From positions 51,117,136-51,181,135 of the forward strand of contig JASWHV010000004.1 of the NCBI GenBank assembly GCA_030760725.1: a stretch of 64,000 nt of DNA, in the 5' to 3' direction. The position numbers were made by a program, and so were the translations under genes. The notes beneath the pieces were generated by a model. The model did not search any database and had not been told where the DNA came from. It was given only the letters and a program-made list of their open reading frames with translations. This DNA is from Neostapfia colusana. Taxonomy: Eukaryota > Streptophyta > Magnoliopsida > Poales > Poaceae. Positions 42,980 through 55,100 of this stretch are shown here, piece by piece; position 1 is the first letter of the stretch, and the number at the start of each line of letters is the position of its first letter.

Positions 42980-45900
42980 TTTGACACCCGGTTTCTCTAA
43001 AGAACATCCGAGTGAATATCACATGTATGCCAGGATCATTTTCGCATACATGTGACGACAAATAGTGAAGCATCATTATATTGCAAGCCAGGTGTTCGAA
43101 TATAAATAAGTCTTACATAGCATACATCTCGATGGACGATAATATGTTCATAATAAAGCAGCAGCAGAATATAAATCTTGTGGGCTCCGTCACAGTCGTT
43201 GCCCGGGGGACTCCGTGAACCTAGAATCCTTCTCCGGGACCAAAGTCTTGGTGATTGAACACCACATCATCCCCTTGACCTGAGCAGCAATTAAAACCAA
43301 CAGAATAGCAAGGTTGAGTACCGTTGGTACTCAGCAAGTGTTGGAAAGTTATGTCATGCATGGCTAGAGCAAGGAGAGGTTGAACTCATGGTTAAAGCAC
43401 TACGCAATTAATACCTATCACCTTAGCTTCTTAAGCACCTACATTACTACACAGGTGAAATGGTCCCAATCCCTCAACCCATCATCAATATCAAGTAAAC
43501 ATAGTCTAATCTTCAATGTTAAGCTTCCCGCTTGACATCCTCAACTTCCCAATTCATCATCCTCTAATCAAGAATAAGTACAAGCCGCTCTTGACCGTGA
43601 GCACGGCTGTCATGACAGTTCTGACTCTGCAGAGTTTGCACCACTGTACCCACATGTAGTGATTTCATCCCCCGTTGCTGGGTGGACTAAAGGAACCTCC
43701 ATTATGCTAGTGTCCGCGAACCACATTCACACATCCCTGGTGTGTAGCATGGAGATCACTACGAAGCCTTTACAAAGGGATTCCCGACGAGCGTGGGCCC
43801 ACTGAGATTTCACCCCTAACAGCATACAAGAGGCTCCAACCCCGCTGCAGTGGCCCCCTCTTGAGCCTTGCGGTTCATATGGTAGTCCAGCTGACACCTA
43901 TTCCCCGCACCATCCAAAACACCCATACTACGCCGGAGATACACCTAATTAATTGGCCAAGCTGCCCCATCTCAGCATGTGGATGGCATGGTAAAGCCAG
44001 GTTACATGCCCCATGAACCGGTCCTTAGGATCCAGGCAAGCACTAAACACAAACCCGAGTCTCGTGCACACAGCACCAACGAAATCATCCAACTTGCCTT
44101 GATCCCTACCTCTACATAACTCATAATATCTCCTTCAAGAGTAAGGTAAACAAATTGATGATATCATATCCCACTTATCCCATTCCAAGCATGGCTAAGC
44201 ATAAGTAACATGAATGAATGACATAATAAAATAAATCCCAACCCAAGCTACAAGGAAACAAGATAATGCAATTCTAGGGATACTTCCTAGCATGGGTATC
44301 ATATTCCAACTTGACCATGCAAATTAATTCTAACTACACATCCTAGTATAGGGTCAAAGTGGTCAAGGACACTTGCCTTCTTCCTGCTGCTCTGGGAATG
44401 GAAAGTCTTGGTCTTGGAAGGGGAGAACTTGCTCTGGGGCAGGTTCTACTCATGCCAATACACATAGCAAAAGAAAACAACAATCCATATATATATTATT
44501 TCTAACTTTTGTGTTCAGGTTTCTAGTTGCACACTATATATTAATTTCCCATTTGAACAAATTCTCAATGTTTAATTAATACACTCCTTAGCCACGAAAT
44601 TTGCAAGAAAGAAAGTTTCCTACTTCAAATAGGTTTTCAGATCTCCTTCAAAATCTCAATTTGAAGTTTTTGAAAATAAAGACCTCATTTATCATTTTCT
44701 TATTATGCATACCTATTTTCCTATATTTTGAACTTCCCCTCTGATGTGAAACAATTTAAATTTATTTTACTAGTTTTTTTAGAATGATTTCCTAGCCTAA
44801 AATGTGTCTCTAGAGATAATAAAATGAGCAACACTTAGGCAGATTTCATTTCAGCCTAAATCTATTTTTAACTCATTCTAAGGTTTTCCATGCGCTAGGA
44901 GAGTTTAAATTTATATTTGCGCATGTGTTTGCATCACCATTTAAATTTAAATCCTAGTCACATGTTCAAATTTCTAAATTTAATATCCTATAGGGTCTAA
45001 AAGGCAAATCCACCCTACTGCAGGGTTTAATTTACTATTTCCTAAATTTTCAGGGGCCTAATTACACATAACAGAGGGGTTTTCCTAATTTTTATTAAGT
45101 CCAGGGGCTAAAACTGAGTTTTAAATGAATTTACATAAATTTTTGAAGGTCCAGGGGCTAGATCAGAAGTTTCCGGGGCTAGCTCGTGTTTTCCGAGATC
45201 CCCAGGGGGTAGCGCGTAAGAATCCTGCCCTTTATAATGCGGGGCTGATGTGGGCCGTTGGATTTAAAACAGACGGCTCAGATTAGATGGCCAAAGCGGT
45301 ACTCGTCGGTTTTATTTCTACCGTGCGATTTAAAATAGACGGCCCTCAAGGGGCCACGTCGCCCTGGACGGAATTCGCCCGCGCGCGCGGCGGGGCACGG
45401 CGGCAGAGGCGCGATCTCGCCAGCGAGGTCGCGGATCTCCATTTAAAGACGCTAACATCCGCCTTTTTTGGTAGCAAACGGCAGAGGGGAGGAAGGGGGC
45501 CTCACCTCAGTGATTTTCTTGATCCCTACGTGGCTAGATGGGGTCGGCGGCGAGCTTCAACGGCGATGGTCTTCGGTGCACGTCGAAGTGGCAGTTGGGG
45601 CGGTGATCCCTTCGAGCTCTCGGGTTGTAACACTTCACTGGGGTCTAGAGATGGCACACTGATGATTAGGGTGGGTCGATACCGTATAATTCGAAGGTTT
45701 CACCGGCGGGCGGCGGCGGTACTCACCGGCGAGTGTCGGGTTGGTCGTTCTCGGCGGTGTTTCCTTCCAGGATCGGCGTCTACAGATTGTACGCGGTGCT
45801 GCGGGGTCACTAGTTCAGTTGGACAGAGGGAAGCGGCGATGCCCTTGGGAATTTCTAAACTCAACGGCGGCGGCGCTCACCGGGAGAGAAACTGCTCGTG

Positions 45901-46345
45901 CGAGGGGAGGGCGGTGGGTTCATCTATTTTTATCAGGGCCGGGGGTGCGGGGGTTTGTTGCGATCGAGCAGGACGGCGCGAGGGATTCGGGGTTGGGTCG
46001 AGCGCGAGGAATCCGGGAGCGTCGGGTGTGATCGGCGCGAAGGAACTGGAGCGGTTGGGGGCGCGCGCGAGGAGAGGGATGACACGCGGGCCCCGCGTGT
46101 CAGTGAGAGGGAGAGAGGGGGTGCGGGTTGGGCTGGCTGGCGCGGGGTCTTGGGCCGGCTTGCGGGTTTCGGCCCACTGGCCGGTTTCGGTTTTCTTTTT
46201 CTTTTTCTTTTTCTTTTTCTTTTTCCTTTTCTTTTTCTGTTTTGATTTGAATTTGAATTCCAGTTTGAATTTGAATTGCTTTATCACATGCATTACGTCC
46301 AAAAATATTTAAATTCCCCTCTTTAGCAGGTTTTGGTGTGCTACA
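42980..46345 (-). repeat. Element F 3' LTR, 3366 bp
   Basis: Aligns with 52127-55632 but lacks about 180 bp near 44488 and about 110 bp near 44727 that the other LTR keeps. GC-rich part 45180-46180; a CTTTTT repeat at about 46191-46238. The 341-codon frame 45287-46312 lies in this GC-rich LTR part and is not supported as a gene (the partner LTR has it broken). Confidence 0.92.
46191..46238. repeat. (CTTTTT)n microsatellite in F LTR
   Basis: About eight CTTTTT units. A shorter tract is in the partner LTR at about 55490-55525 and a degenerate one in D near 29947-29972. Confidence 0.85.
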
Positions 46346-46350
46346 GCTCT

Positions 46351-46363
46351 ACCCCCCTTAAAA
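46351..46363 (-). promoter_or_regulatory. Element F polypurine tract
   Basis: The complement TTTTAAGGGGGGT sits five bases from the LTR end at 46345. Confidence 0.9.
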
Positions 46364-46390
46364 GAAATCTCGTCCTCGAGATCGGTGATT

Positions 46391-47401
46391 CTAGGAAAAC
46401 AAAACCGAGTGATGCTTCCACTGCACCTTGCATATCCAGATTCTTTTATTTCTTGTGAGGCGTTCCATTGTCTCCAAAACCTTGACCGGTTCCTCGGCAT
46501 AAGAAAGATCCTCTCGTACGTCAACCTCATTCATGGGTAACATCTCTTCAGGCATCCTTAGACATTTCTTGAGCTGTGACACATGGAATACGTCGTGCAC
46601 ATCCGATAGGTGAGCCGGTAGTTCTAGTTGATATGTCACTTCGCCTTTCCTCTCCAGAATCTGAAAGAGTCCGATGTATCGAGGTGATAACTTCCCTTTC
46701 ACCTTGAACCGACGAAGTCCTCGGATAGGGGACACCTTGAGATAGACATAGTCCCCCACGTTGAAAACGAGCTGTCTTCTCCGTACATCGGCATAGCTCT
46801 TTTGTCGGGCCTGTGCTATCCTCAAGTTGTTGCGGATTTCCCTCACTTTCGCCTCGGCTTCTTGTAGTACCTCGGGCCCAAACACTTTACTTTCCCCTGT
46901 TTGGTTCCAAAATAGTGGAGTCCTGCACTTCCTTCCATACAACGCCTCAAATGGTGACATCTTCATAATAGCCTGATAGCTGTTGTTATAGGAGAACTCC
47001 GCATATGGTAAGTTCTTATACCAACTCCTATTGTTCTTGAGCGCACACGCTCTCAGCATATCCTCAAGGATCTGGTTGGTTCTTTTCGTCTGCCCGTCAG
47101 TCTGGGGGTGATAGGCAAAACTAAAATTTAGATGAGTTCCCACGGTTTCATGTAACTTCTGCCAGAACCTTGAGGTGAACTGTGTCCCTCGATCCGACAC
47201 TATCTTCTTTGGCCCTCCATGGAAACACACGATCCTTGACATGTACAATTCCGCCAATTTGGATCCGTTGTAGCTTTCTTTCACGCGGATGAAATGAGCT
47301 ACCTTAGTTAGTCTGTCGATGATGACCCATATCGAATCATATCCCGATTGGGTCCTGGGTAGTCCCACTATGAAATCCATACCGATTTCTCCCATTTCCA
47401 T
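46391..47401 (-). pseudogene. Element F integrase core and truncated chromodomain
   Basis: 336 codons, one frame off the zinc-binding segment upstream (a base is lost in the run near 47388). The core has MDFIVGLP, then SDRGTQF with Asp at residue 70. The position 36 residues later, where the catalytic Glu of D,D35E belongs, is Lys106 (QTKRTNQ). The C-terminal domain follows, with GLF in place of GPF. The chromodomain begins normally (VKVLETMERLTRNKR) but is cut after VQWKHHS by a loss of about 50-55 bp at 46401-46404 relative to D. The enzyme is inactive on two counts. Confidence 0.9.
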
Positions 47402-47946
47402 TCAGGCACTTTGAGTGGTTGCAATAGTCCCGTGGGTCGTTGATGTTCTGCTTTCACCAACTGACAGATGTCGCATAGGGCAACATGTTCCGCGACATCT
47501 TGCTTCATGCCATACCACCAATATCTGCTCTTGAGGTCATGATACATTATTGTGCTCCCAGGATGAATGGAATAGTCGGAATCATGAGCCTCCTTCAAAA
47601 TCAAATTACGGATCTCCTTCACCTCAGGCACACAGATTCTTTTCCCATGCTACACCATACCTTGTTCATCCTCTCTGAACACAGGGGCTTTATTTTCTTT
47701 GATGAGTTCTCTAATCTCTTGTATCTTCTCGTCATTCTTCTGACCGTTGCGTATGTCTTTCTCTAATGTGGAGTCCACTTCCATTGTGATGGCCTCACCA
47801 CTATTCACCAGACATAGATTGAGTTTTGCAATCTCTTCCTTCAATTCTGTAGGCATGTCCTTCGAACACAACATGTGGACCTGCACTTTCCGGCTTAAAG
47901 CATCCGCTACGACGTTTGCTTTCCCAGGATGATAGTTGATGCCCAC
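47368..47946 (-). pseudogene. Element F integrase linker and zinc-binding region
   Basis: One frame with a TAG at 47650-47652 (TGG in D). First part: INYHPGKANVVADALSRK, the end of RNase H, and an acidic linker. Second part: HPGSTIMYHDLKSRYWWYGMKQD and CDICQLVKAEHQ, the H2C2 site. The frame shifts near 47388, so the integrase core is in another phase. Confidence 0.87.
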
Positions 47947-48000
47947 ATCAAAGTCGCTGATTAGCTCTAACCATCTCCTTTGTCTGAGGATGAGATCTGG

Positions 48001-48312
48001 CTATGTGAAAATGTACTTTAAGCTCTTATGATCCGTATATATCTCTGTCCTCTTCCCCATCAAGTAGTGCTGCCAAATCTTCAATGTGTGTACCACTGCG
48101 GTTAGCTCTAGGTCATGCGTAGGATAGTTCTTCTCGTGTTTTTGGAGCTGTCGGGACGCATAAGCCACGACATGCCCCTCTTCCATGAGAACACATCCCA
48201 ACCCGTGTCTAGAGGCATCGTAGTACACCGAAAAATTCTTCTGCATATCTTGCATAACTAGCACTAGGGTTGTTGTCAACCTTTTCTTCAGTTCTTGAAA
48301 ACTCGCCTCACA
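48001..48312 (-). pseudogene. Element F RNase H
   Basis: Between TAG 48313-48315 and TAG 48001-48003 in the pol frame. It shows YYDAS (usually YCDAS), CVLMEEGHVVAYASRQL, the DLEL region and YTDHKSLKYIFT. D has CAG at both stop positions. Confidence 0.87.
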
Positions 48313-49248
48313 CTACGGTGTCCATGTGAATGTGATTCCCTTCTCGAACAATTTGGTGAGGGGTCTCGAAATCTTGGAGAAACCCTCGATAAACCGTCGA
48401 TAATACTCAGCCAATCCTAAGAAGCTTCGAACTTCCCTGATATTTTCAGGGGTCCTCCACTTCTGCACATCCTCGATCTTGGCGGGATCTACCGAGATTC
48501 CTCCCTCCGAGATCACATGTCCTAAGAAGGGAACTCTCTTCAGCCAAAATTCACACTTTCTCAGCTTGGCATATAGTTGGTGTTCTCTCCACTTTTGCAA
48601 CACCGATCTTAAATGTCCCTCATGTTCTCCTTCATCTTTGGAGAAGACAAGAATGTCATCAATGAAAACCACCACAAATTTTTCCAGATATTCCATGAAT
48701 ACCTTGTTCATGAGATACATGAAGTGTGCCGGGGCATTAGTTAGCCCGAACGGCATGACAGTGTATTCATACAGCCCGTACCGAGATACGAAAGCTGTCT
48801 TTGGAATGTCGGTTTGCCTTATCTTCAGTTGGTGGTATCCTGACCTGAGATCAATTTTTGAGAATACACACGCTCCCCTCAACTAATCAAATAAGTCTTC
48901 AATGCGGGGTAATGGGTACTTGTTCTTGATGGTTACTTCGTTCAACGCATGGTAGTCTACGCATAACCTTTGGGTTCCGTCCTTCTTGGGTACAAATATC
49001 ACTGGAGCTCCCCATGGTGAGGAACTAGGACGAATATACTCCTTCTCTGTCAATTCTCTTATATGTTCCTTGAGATCTTCCAGCTGTTTGGAGTCCATCC
49101 GATAAGGCCTCTTGTATATCGGGGTTGTTCCAGGCACTAGTTCAATCGTGAATTCTACTTCACGGTCGGGGGGGCATACCTGGTAACTCCTCCAGAAAAA
49201 GGTCTGGGTATTCCCTGATAATCCTGATCTCTTCCACTTCCACCTCAA
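48313..49248 (-). pseudogene. Element F reverse transcriptase
   Basis: One frame interrupted by TAG 48883-48885 (CAG in D). Before the stop: PDREVEFTIELVPG, SSPWGAPVIFVPKKD, NEVTIKNKYPLPR. After it: VFSKIDLRSGYHQLKIR, TAFVSRYGLYEYTVMPFGLTNAPA and the catalytic VVFIDDILVFSK. Catalytic residues are kept. The upstream protease frame is joined by a frameshift in a G run at about 49168-49175. Confidence 0.9.
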
Positions 49249-50146
49249 CTTGATTGAGTTTAAGGTCCCTCCTAGGTTCTTGTATAGTTATGAACTTCAC
49301 TCTTGTGCCACTAGGGTGAGTTAGTTCCAACGTTCTTATCGAACAATGGATGGTTCCTTTATGTTTGGTCAACCAATCCATACCCAAAATAATATCTATC
49401 CCTTGTGAGTCTCTCACTATGAGGTTTGCAGTAAATACTACCCCATTAATGTCTAGATTCACCTTGGGACACACTTGTCTTGTCCTTATTTCTCCCCCTG
49501 GAGAGTTAACTGCTAACATATGGTTTATTTGTGTTGTTGCTAGACCGTGCTTTTTAACAAACCCCTGCGCAATGAATGAGTGGGTAGCACCAGAATCGAA
49601 CAATAGGGTTGCAATGTGTAAATTGGCAGGAAACTTACCAATTACCACGTCAGGTGCCTCTTGCGCTTCCTCCATGGTCACGTCGTTCACCCGCCCTCGC
49701 ATCACATTCTGCTGTTGTGGCTGCATGGGCTTCTTCTTTGGGCACTTATGGGCGTAGTGCCCCACTTCACCACAGTTGAAGCATTGCACCCCAACTTTAG
49801 GTGCCTGGCCTTTGTTATCTTGGGGTTGGTTCTGTGGTCCTTGTCCTGCTGGTCGAGGTTGATATGTGGGGCGAGGCTGCTGTACAAACTGATGCTGCGG
49901 CTGTGCTGGTGCTGACGGAGGCCTGAAATTCGGGTTGTACCCTCTGGGTGCTGAGTAGGGCACCACAGCACGGCTCGTCTGCCCTGCGGGTTGCTGCATC
50001 TGACGTGGGCGTGTGTTGGTACCTGAGGCTTGGTGTGACCATCCCGCCTTCCTCTTGTTTTCATTCTCCAAGGCCTTCAGCTTCCTCTCCACGACAAATG
50101 CTCTGTCTACCATCTTTTGGAAGCTTTCATACTCGTTGGAGGACAT
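49160..50146 (-). pseudogene. Element F Gag C-terminus and aspartic protease
   Basis: 328 codons: the end of capsid (EYESFQKMVDRAFVVERKL), a Gln/Pro linker and a normal CCHC knuckle CFNCGEVGHYAHKC at residues 122-135. Protease with LLFDSGATHSFIAQ and GIDIILGMDWL follows. Gag and protease are fused without a stop, showing the ancestral state of the family. Confidence 0.9.
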
Positions 50147-50802
50147 TGCATTTCCATAGTAAGTCCTTCCACAAAACAGTCCTGTTTTTGCTCATCAGTT
50201 TCGATGTCCCGTGGTGCATAACGGGATAGTTGGGTGAACTTAGTGAGGTATTCCCTCACAGTCATGTTTCCTTGCTGCAGTCCCAAGAACTCCTTTCTCT
50301 TGTTTTTGAGTTCACCCCTCGGTATGTAATGGTTGCGGAAACTGCGCTTGAACTCTTCCCAAGTGATGTTCTCGAGGTCATGATGGGCTGCCACGTAAGC
50401 GGTCCACCAATCAGCAGCAGGTCCATGTAATTGATGAGAGGCAAACAGCGCCCTCTCATACCCTTGGCATTGTATGATCCTCATCTTGCTCTCTATGGTC
50501 TTTAACCAGTCATCAGCCTTCAGAGGTTCAGCAGCACTTGCAAACTTTGGGGGTTGAGTTCCCAGAAACTCACTCAACCTTGGTTGGCGTGGTGCAGCTT
50601 GAGGAGGTGGAGCTTGGTGCAAGTTGGCCACCACTTGAGTTAAACTCTGGATGAGCTGATTCTGATTTTCGAGCATTTGGTGGATAGGATCAGCTCCTTC
50701 ACGACAACCACCCCTGTCTTTTCCTCTAGAAAGATGAGGATTGCCGGCCTCATCGTTATTGTTGGTGGGTTTGGCACCACGATCCTTTCCTCTTCCAGCC
50801 AT
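50107..50802 (-). pseudogene. Element F Gag, N-terminal part
   Basis: 231 codons from ATG 50802 (MAGRGKDRGAKPT), collinear with D gag: QPRLSEFLGTQPPKFASAAEPLKADDWL, WWTAYVAAHH, RNHYIPRGELKNKRKEF, LTKFTQLSRYAPRD. A small deletion at about 50148-50155 shifts the frame; Gag continues in the segment from 50146. Confidence 0.9.
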
Positions 50803-51140
50803 CTATCATGATCAACCAAATGTTAACTTAAAGCATTACATATTAACTTCCCAAATTGCTTGTTTAAACTTAAACTTTTGAAGCCTTAAGATATTTAAAA
50901 AATTTCTGAGGGTTTCACGTAGATTTTTGGGAGTCACGTCTCACACGAAAATAATGCACTCTTAATTCATAGGGTTTCACACATCAAAGGAAAGCAACCT
51001 AAAGACGAGGTTGTGGACAAATGCCCATGGCTTCCACAACTCACGTCACACACCAAACATTAACACACAAACAATTAAGGTATTGACTCGACTACTCGAT
51101 AACCTGCTGAAATAAGGGAAATGTCTCTAAACAACTCGTA
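50803..51140 (-). other. Spacer between leader ORF and gag in element F
   Basis: About 340 bp, AT-rich, with no supported gene; aligns with the corresponding D spacer. Confidence 0.6.
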
Positions 51141-51909
51141 TCACTGAGCGGGCTCGTCGGGGTCTTCCTCATTATTGCGGCTGCCCTCTGATTCCGCTTT
51201 AGGTGGGAAAGCTGCTGGTGGAGAAGTGCGACGACGCTTGCTCGCCCGGTGGTCTAGAGAGTCAGGAGTCCATGTGTCATTCACGGTGACACACAGTTCA
51301 TTCCCATCTCCTCTTTCTCTCGCCCTCAGGCTGGCGCGAAGCAATGCCTCAGTCTCCTTCAGGGTGTCACAAACATCCTGAAGCTCCTGCTGGCACTCCT
51401 ACAGTCGAGTGCTGAGCATAGCAGCATCCTCCAAGCACAAGTCCATGTGCTCATGGGAAGTCCCATGCTGCACTGGTGGGTACTTGTACTCCGCGGTGCC
51501 ACTCTCACGGTGGAGGACATACATGTACTCAGTCCTATCCAGGTGGTGACGGTTGATGTAACTCTGGCAGGTGATGGCCTCCTAGGTGACATCCTTCTCA
51601 GCATCGGCCTTAGTCGCCCGACACGCTGGGGAGCGGTGGATCTTGAGCAGCTAATTTTCATGGATAATCCTCATCTCTGAGCTCCATTCCCCGCTTCTCA
51701 CGGATGGTCCTGGTGGAGCTGTAGTGTATGATCAGCTTACCAACGTTGTCAGCGGCGTGGAGCATACGCCGAAGATGGCGCAACAAGACTCCTACTGCCA
51801 ATCCGTAGGAGTGGTACGTCACCGGACGGTTCTCATCTCTCAGGGCAAGGGCAACTATAGGAACTCTCCCTCCGGTGGACTTGCGGGCGGTGCGGATCAT
51901 GCGAACCAT
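51141..51909 (-). pseudogene. Extra leader gene of element F (broken ORF0), H3-like N-terminus
   Basis: ATG at 51909. The first 17 residues differ from the D product by none: MVRMIRTARKSTGGRVP. About 72 codons are collinear with D, then a small deletion near 51688-51692 shifts the frame. Further decayed matter follows, with stops near 51651 and 51401. The last segment, 51344-51141 (RARERGDGNELCVTVNDTWTPDS), again matches D and reads about 20 residues past the D stop to an acidic tail (NNEEDPDEPAQ). The longer end is likely ancestral. Confidence 0.8.
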
Positions 51910-52109
51910 CTAAAACATAAAGCATTTAAAATTAAGTTAGATAAGAGTCAAACAAAAATTGTATTTTGAATAAAAGGTGGGGCAAGATGAATAAAGTGAC
52001 CCCATTAAATAACACCATCAACCCACACCTCTATAAAATAGTTTATAAGAAAATAGGGTCCTTAAATACGTCCATTTCTACCTTGCTCCACGTTCCTACG
52101 GGCAACCTT

Positions 52110-52122
52110 GGCTCTGATACCA
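52110..52122 (-). promoter_or_regulatory. Element F primer-binding site
   Basis: The complement is TGGTATCAGAGCC, four bases from the 5' LTR at 52127. Confidence 0.92.
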
Positions 52123-52126
52123 CTTC

Positions 52127-55100
52127 TAGCACACCCAGTTTCTCTAAAGAACATCCGAGTGAATATCACATGTATGCCAGGATCATTTTCTCATACATGT
52201 GACGACAAATACTGAAGCATCATTATATTACAAGCCAAGTGTTTGAATATAAATAAGACTTATATAGAATACGTCTCGATGGACGATAATATTTTAATAA
52301 CATGTAAATAAAGCAGCAGCGGAATGTAAATCTTGTGGGCTCCGTCACAGGCGTTCCCGTGGGACTCCGTGAACCTAGAATCCTTCATCGGAACCAAAGT
52401 CTTGGTGATTGAACACCACATCATCCCCTTGATCTGAGCAGCAATTAAACCAACAGAATAGCAAGGTTGAGTACCGTTGGTACTCAGCAAGTGTTGGAAA
52501 GTTATGTCATGCATGGCTAGAGCAAGGAGAGGTTGAACTCGTGGTTAAAGCACTACGCAATTAATACCTATCACCTTAGCTTATTAAGCACCTACATTAC
52601 TACACAGGTGAAATGGTCCCAATCCCTCAACCCATCATCAATATCAAGTAAACATAGTCTCATCTTCAATGTTAAGCTTCCCGCTTAACATCCTCAACTT
52701 CCCAATTCATCATCCTCTAATCATGAATAAGTCCAAGCCGCTCTTGACCGTGAGCACGGCTGTCATGACAGTTTTGACTCTGCAGAGTTTGCACCACTGT
52801 ACCCATATGTAGTGATTTCATCCCCCGTTGCCGGGTGGACTAAAAGAACCTCCATTATGCCAGTGGGCCCACTGAGGTTTCACCCCTAACAGCATAAAAG
52901 AGGCTCCAACCCCGCTGCAGTGGCCCCCTCTTGAGCCTTCCGGTTCATATGGTAGTCCAGCTGACACCTATTCCCCGCACAATTCAAAACACCCATACTA
53001 CGCCGGAGATACACCTAATTAATTGGCCAAGCTGCCCCATCTCAGCATGTGGTTGGCACGGTAAAGCCAGGTTACATGCTCCATGAACCCGTCCTTAGGA
53101 TCCAGGCAAGCACTAAACACAAACCCGAGTCTCGTGCACACAACACCAACGAAATCATCCAACTTGCCTTGATCCCTACCTCTACATAACTCATAATATC
53201 TCCTTCAAGAGTAAGGTAAACAAATTGATGATATCATATCCCACTTATCCCATTCTAAGCATGGCTAAGCATAAGTAACATGAATGAATGACATAATAAA
53301 ATAAATCCCAACCCAAGCTACAAGGAAACAAGATAATGCAATTCTAGGGAAACTTCCTAGAATGGGTATCATATTCCAACTTGACAATGCAAATTAATTC
53401 TAACTACACATCCTAGTATAGGGTCAAAGTGGTCAAGGACACTTGCCTTCTTCCTGCTGCTCTGGGAATGGAATGTCTTGGTCTTGGAAGGGGAGAACTT
53501 GCTCTGGGGCAGGTTCTACTCATTCCAATACACATAGCAAAAGAAAACAACAATCCATAAGCCATAGTTCACACTTTCACTCATGCAAACCACACATACA
53601 TACATACTAAAGTCATTCACATGTTTAGGTGTTATGGTTACCCTAGATGTGTTGATTTTTGGACTACATGCACTTTTAAACATATATATATTATTTCTAA
53701 CTTTTGTATTCAGATTTCTAGTTGCACACTATATATTAATTTCCCATTTGAACAAATTCTCTATATTTAATTAATACACTCCTTAGCCACAAAATTTGCA
53801 TGAAAGAAAGTTTCCTACTTCAAATAGGTTTTCAGATCTCCTTCAAAATCTCAATTTGAAGTTTTTGAAAATAAAGACCTCATTTATCATTTTCTAATTA
53901 TGCATACCTATTTTCCTATATTTTCATATTTATTTTCTAGGCCTAAAAGTAAATTTTAATATTAAAATAGTAAGGCATATCATCTAAACAGAATAGGTTC
54001 TGATCTATAATGTTCAATAAAATTTTTTTGAACTTCCTCTCTGATGTGAAACAATTTAAATTTATTTTACTAGTTTTTTTAGAATTATTTCCTAGCCCAA
54101 AATGTGTCTCTAGATATAATAAAAATGTGCAACACTTAGGCAGATTTCATTTCAGCCTAAATCTATTTTTAACTCATTCTAAGGTTTTCCAAGTGCTAGG
54201 AGAGTTTAAATTTATATTTGCACATGTGTTTGCATCACCATTTAAATTTAAATCCTAGTCACATGTTCAAATTTCTAAATTTAATATCCTATAGGGTCTA
54301 AAAGGCAAATCCACCCTACTGCAGGGTTTAATTACTATTTCCTAAATTTTCAGGGGCCTAATTAGACATAACAGAGGGGTTTTTCCTAATTTTATTAAGT
54401 CCAGGGGCTAAAACTGAGTTTTAAATGAATTTACATAAATTTCTGAAGGTCCAGGGGCTAGATCAGAAGTTTCTGGGGCTAGCTCGTGTTTTCCGAGGTC
54501 CCCAGGGGGTAGCGTGTAAGAATCCCGGCCTTTATAATGCGGGGCTGATGTGGGCCGTTGGATTTAAAACAGACGGCTCAGATTAGATGGCCGAAGCGGT
54601 ACGCGTCGGTTTTATTTCTACCGTGCGATTTAAAATAGACGGCCCTCAAGGGGCCACGTCGCCCTGGCCGGAATTCGCCCGCGCGCGCGGCTGCGCACGG
54701 CGGCAGAGGCGCGATCTCGCCGGCGAGGTCGCGGATCTCCATTTACAGACGCTAACATCCGCCTTTTTGGTAGCAAACGGCAGAGGGGGGGAAGGGGGCC
54801 TCACCTCAATGATTTTCTTGATCCCTACGTGGCTAGATGGGGTCGGTGGCGAACTTCAACGGCGATGGTCTTCGGTGCACGTCGAAGTGGCAGTTGGGGC
54901 GGTGATCCCTTCAAGCTCTCGGGTTGTAACACTTCACTGGGGTCTATAGATGGCACACCGATGATTAAGGTGGGTCGATACCGTGTCATTCGAAGGTTTC
55001 ACCGGCGGGCGGCGGCGGTACTCACCGGCGAGTGTCGGGTTGGTCGTTCTCAGCGGTGTTTCCTTCCGGGATCGGCGTCTACAGCTTGTACGCGATGCTG

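Noticed and set aside
45287..46312. 341-codon plus-strand frame in the F LTR
   Set aside because: Lies wholly in the GC-rich part of the LTR and runs into a CTTTTT microsatellite. The partner LTR (54587-55532) has it broken in several frames.
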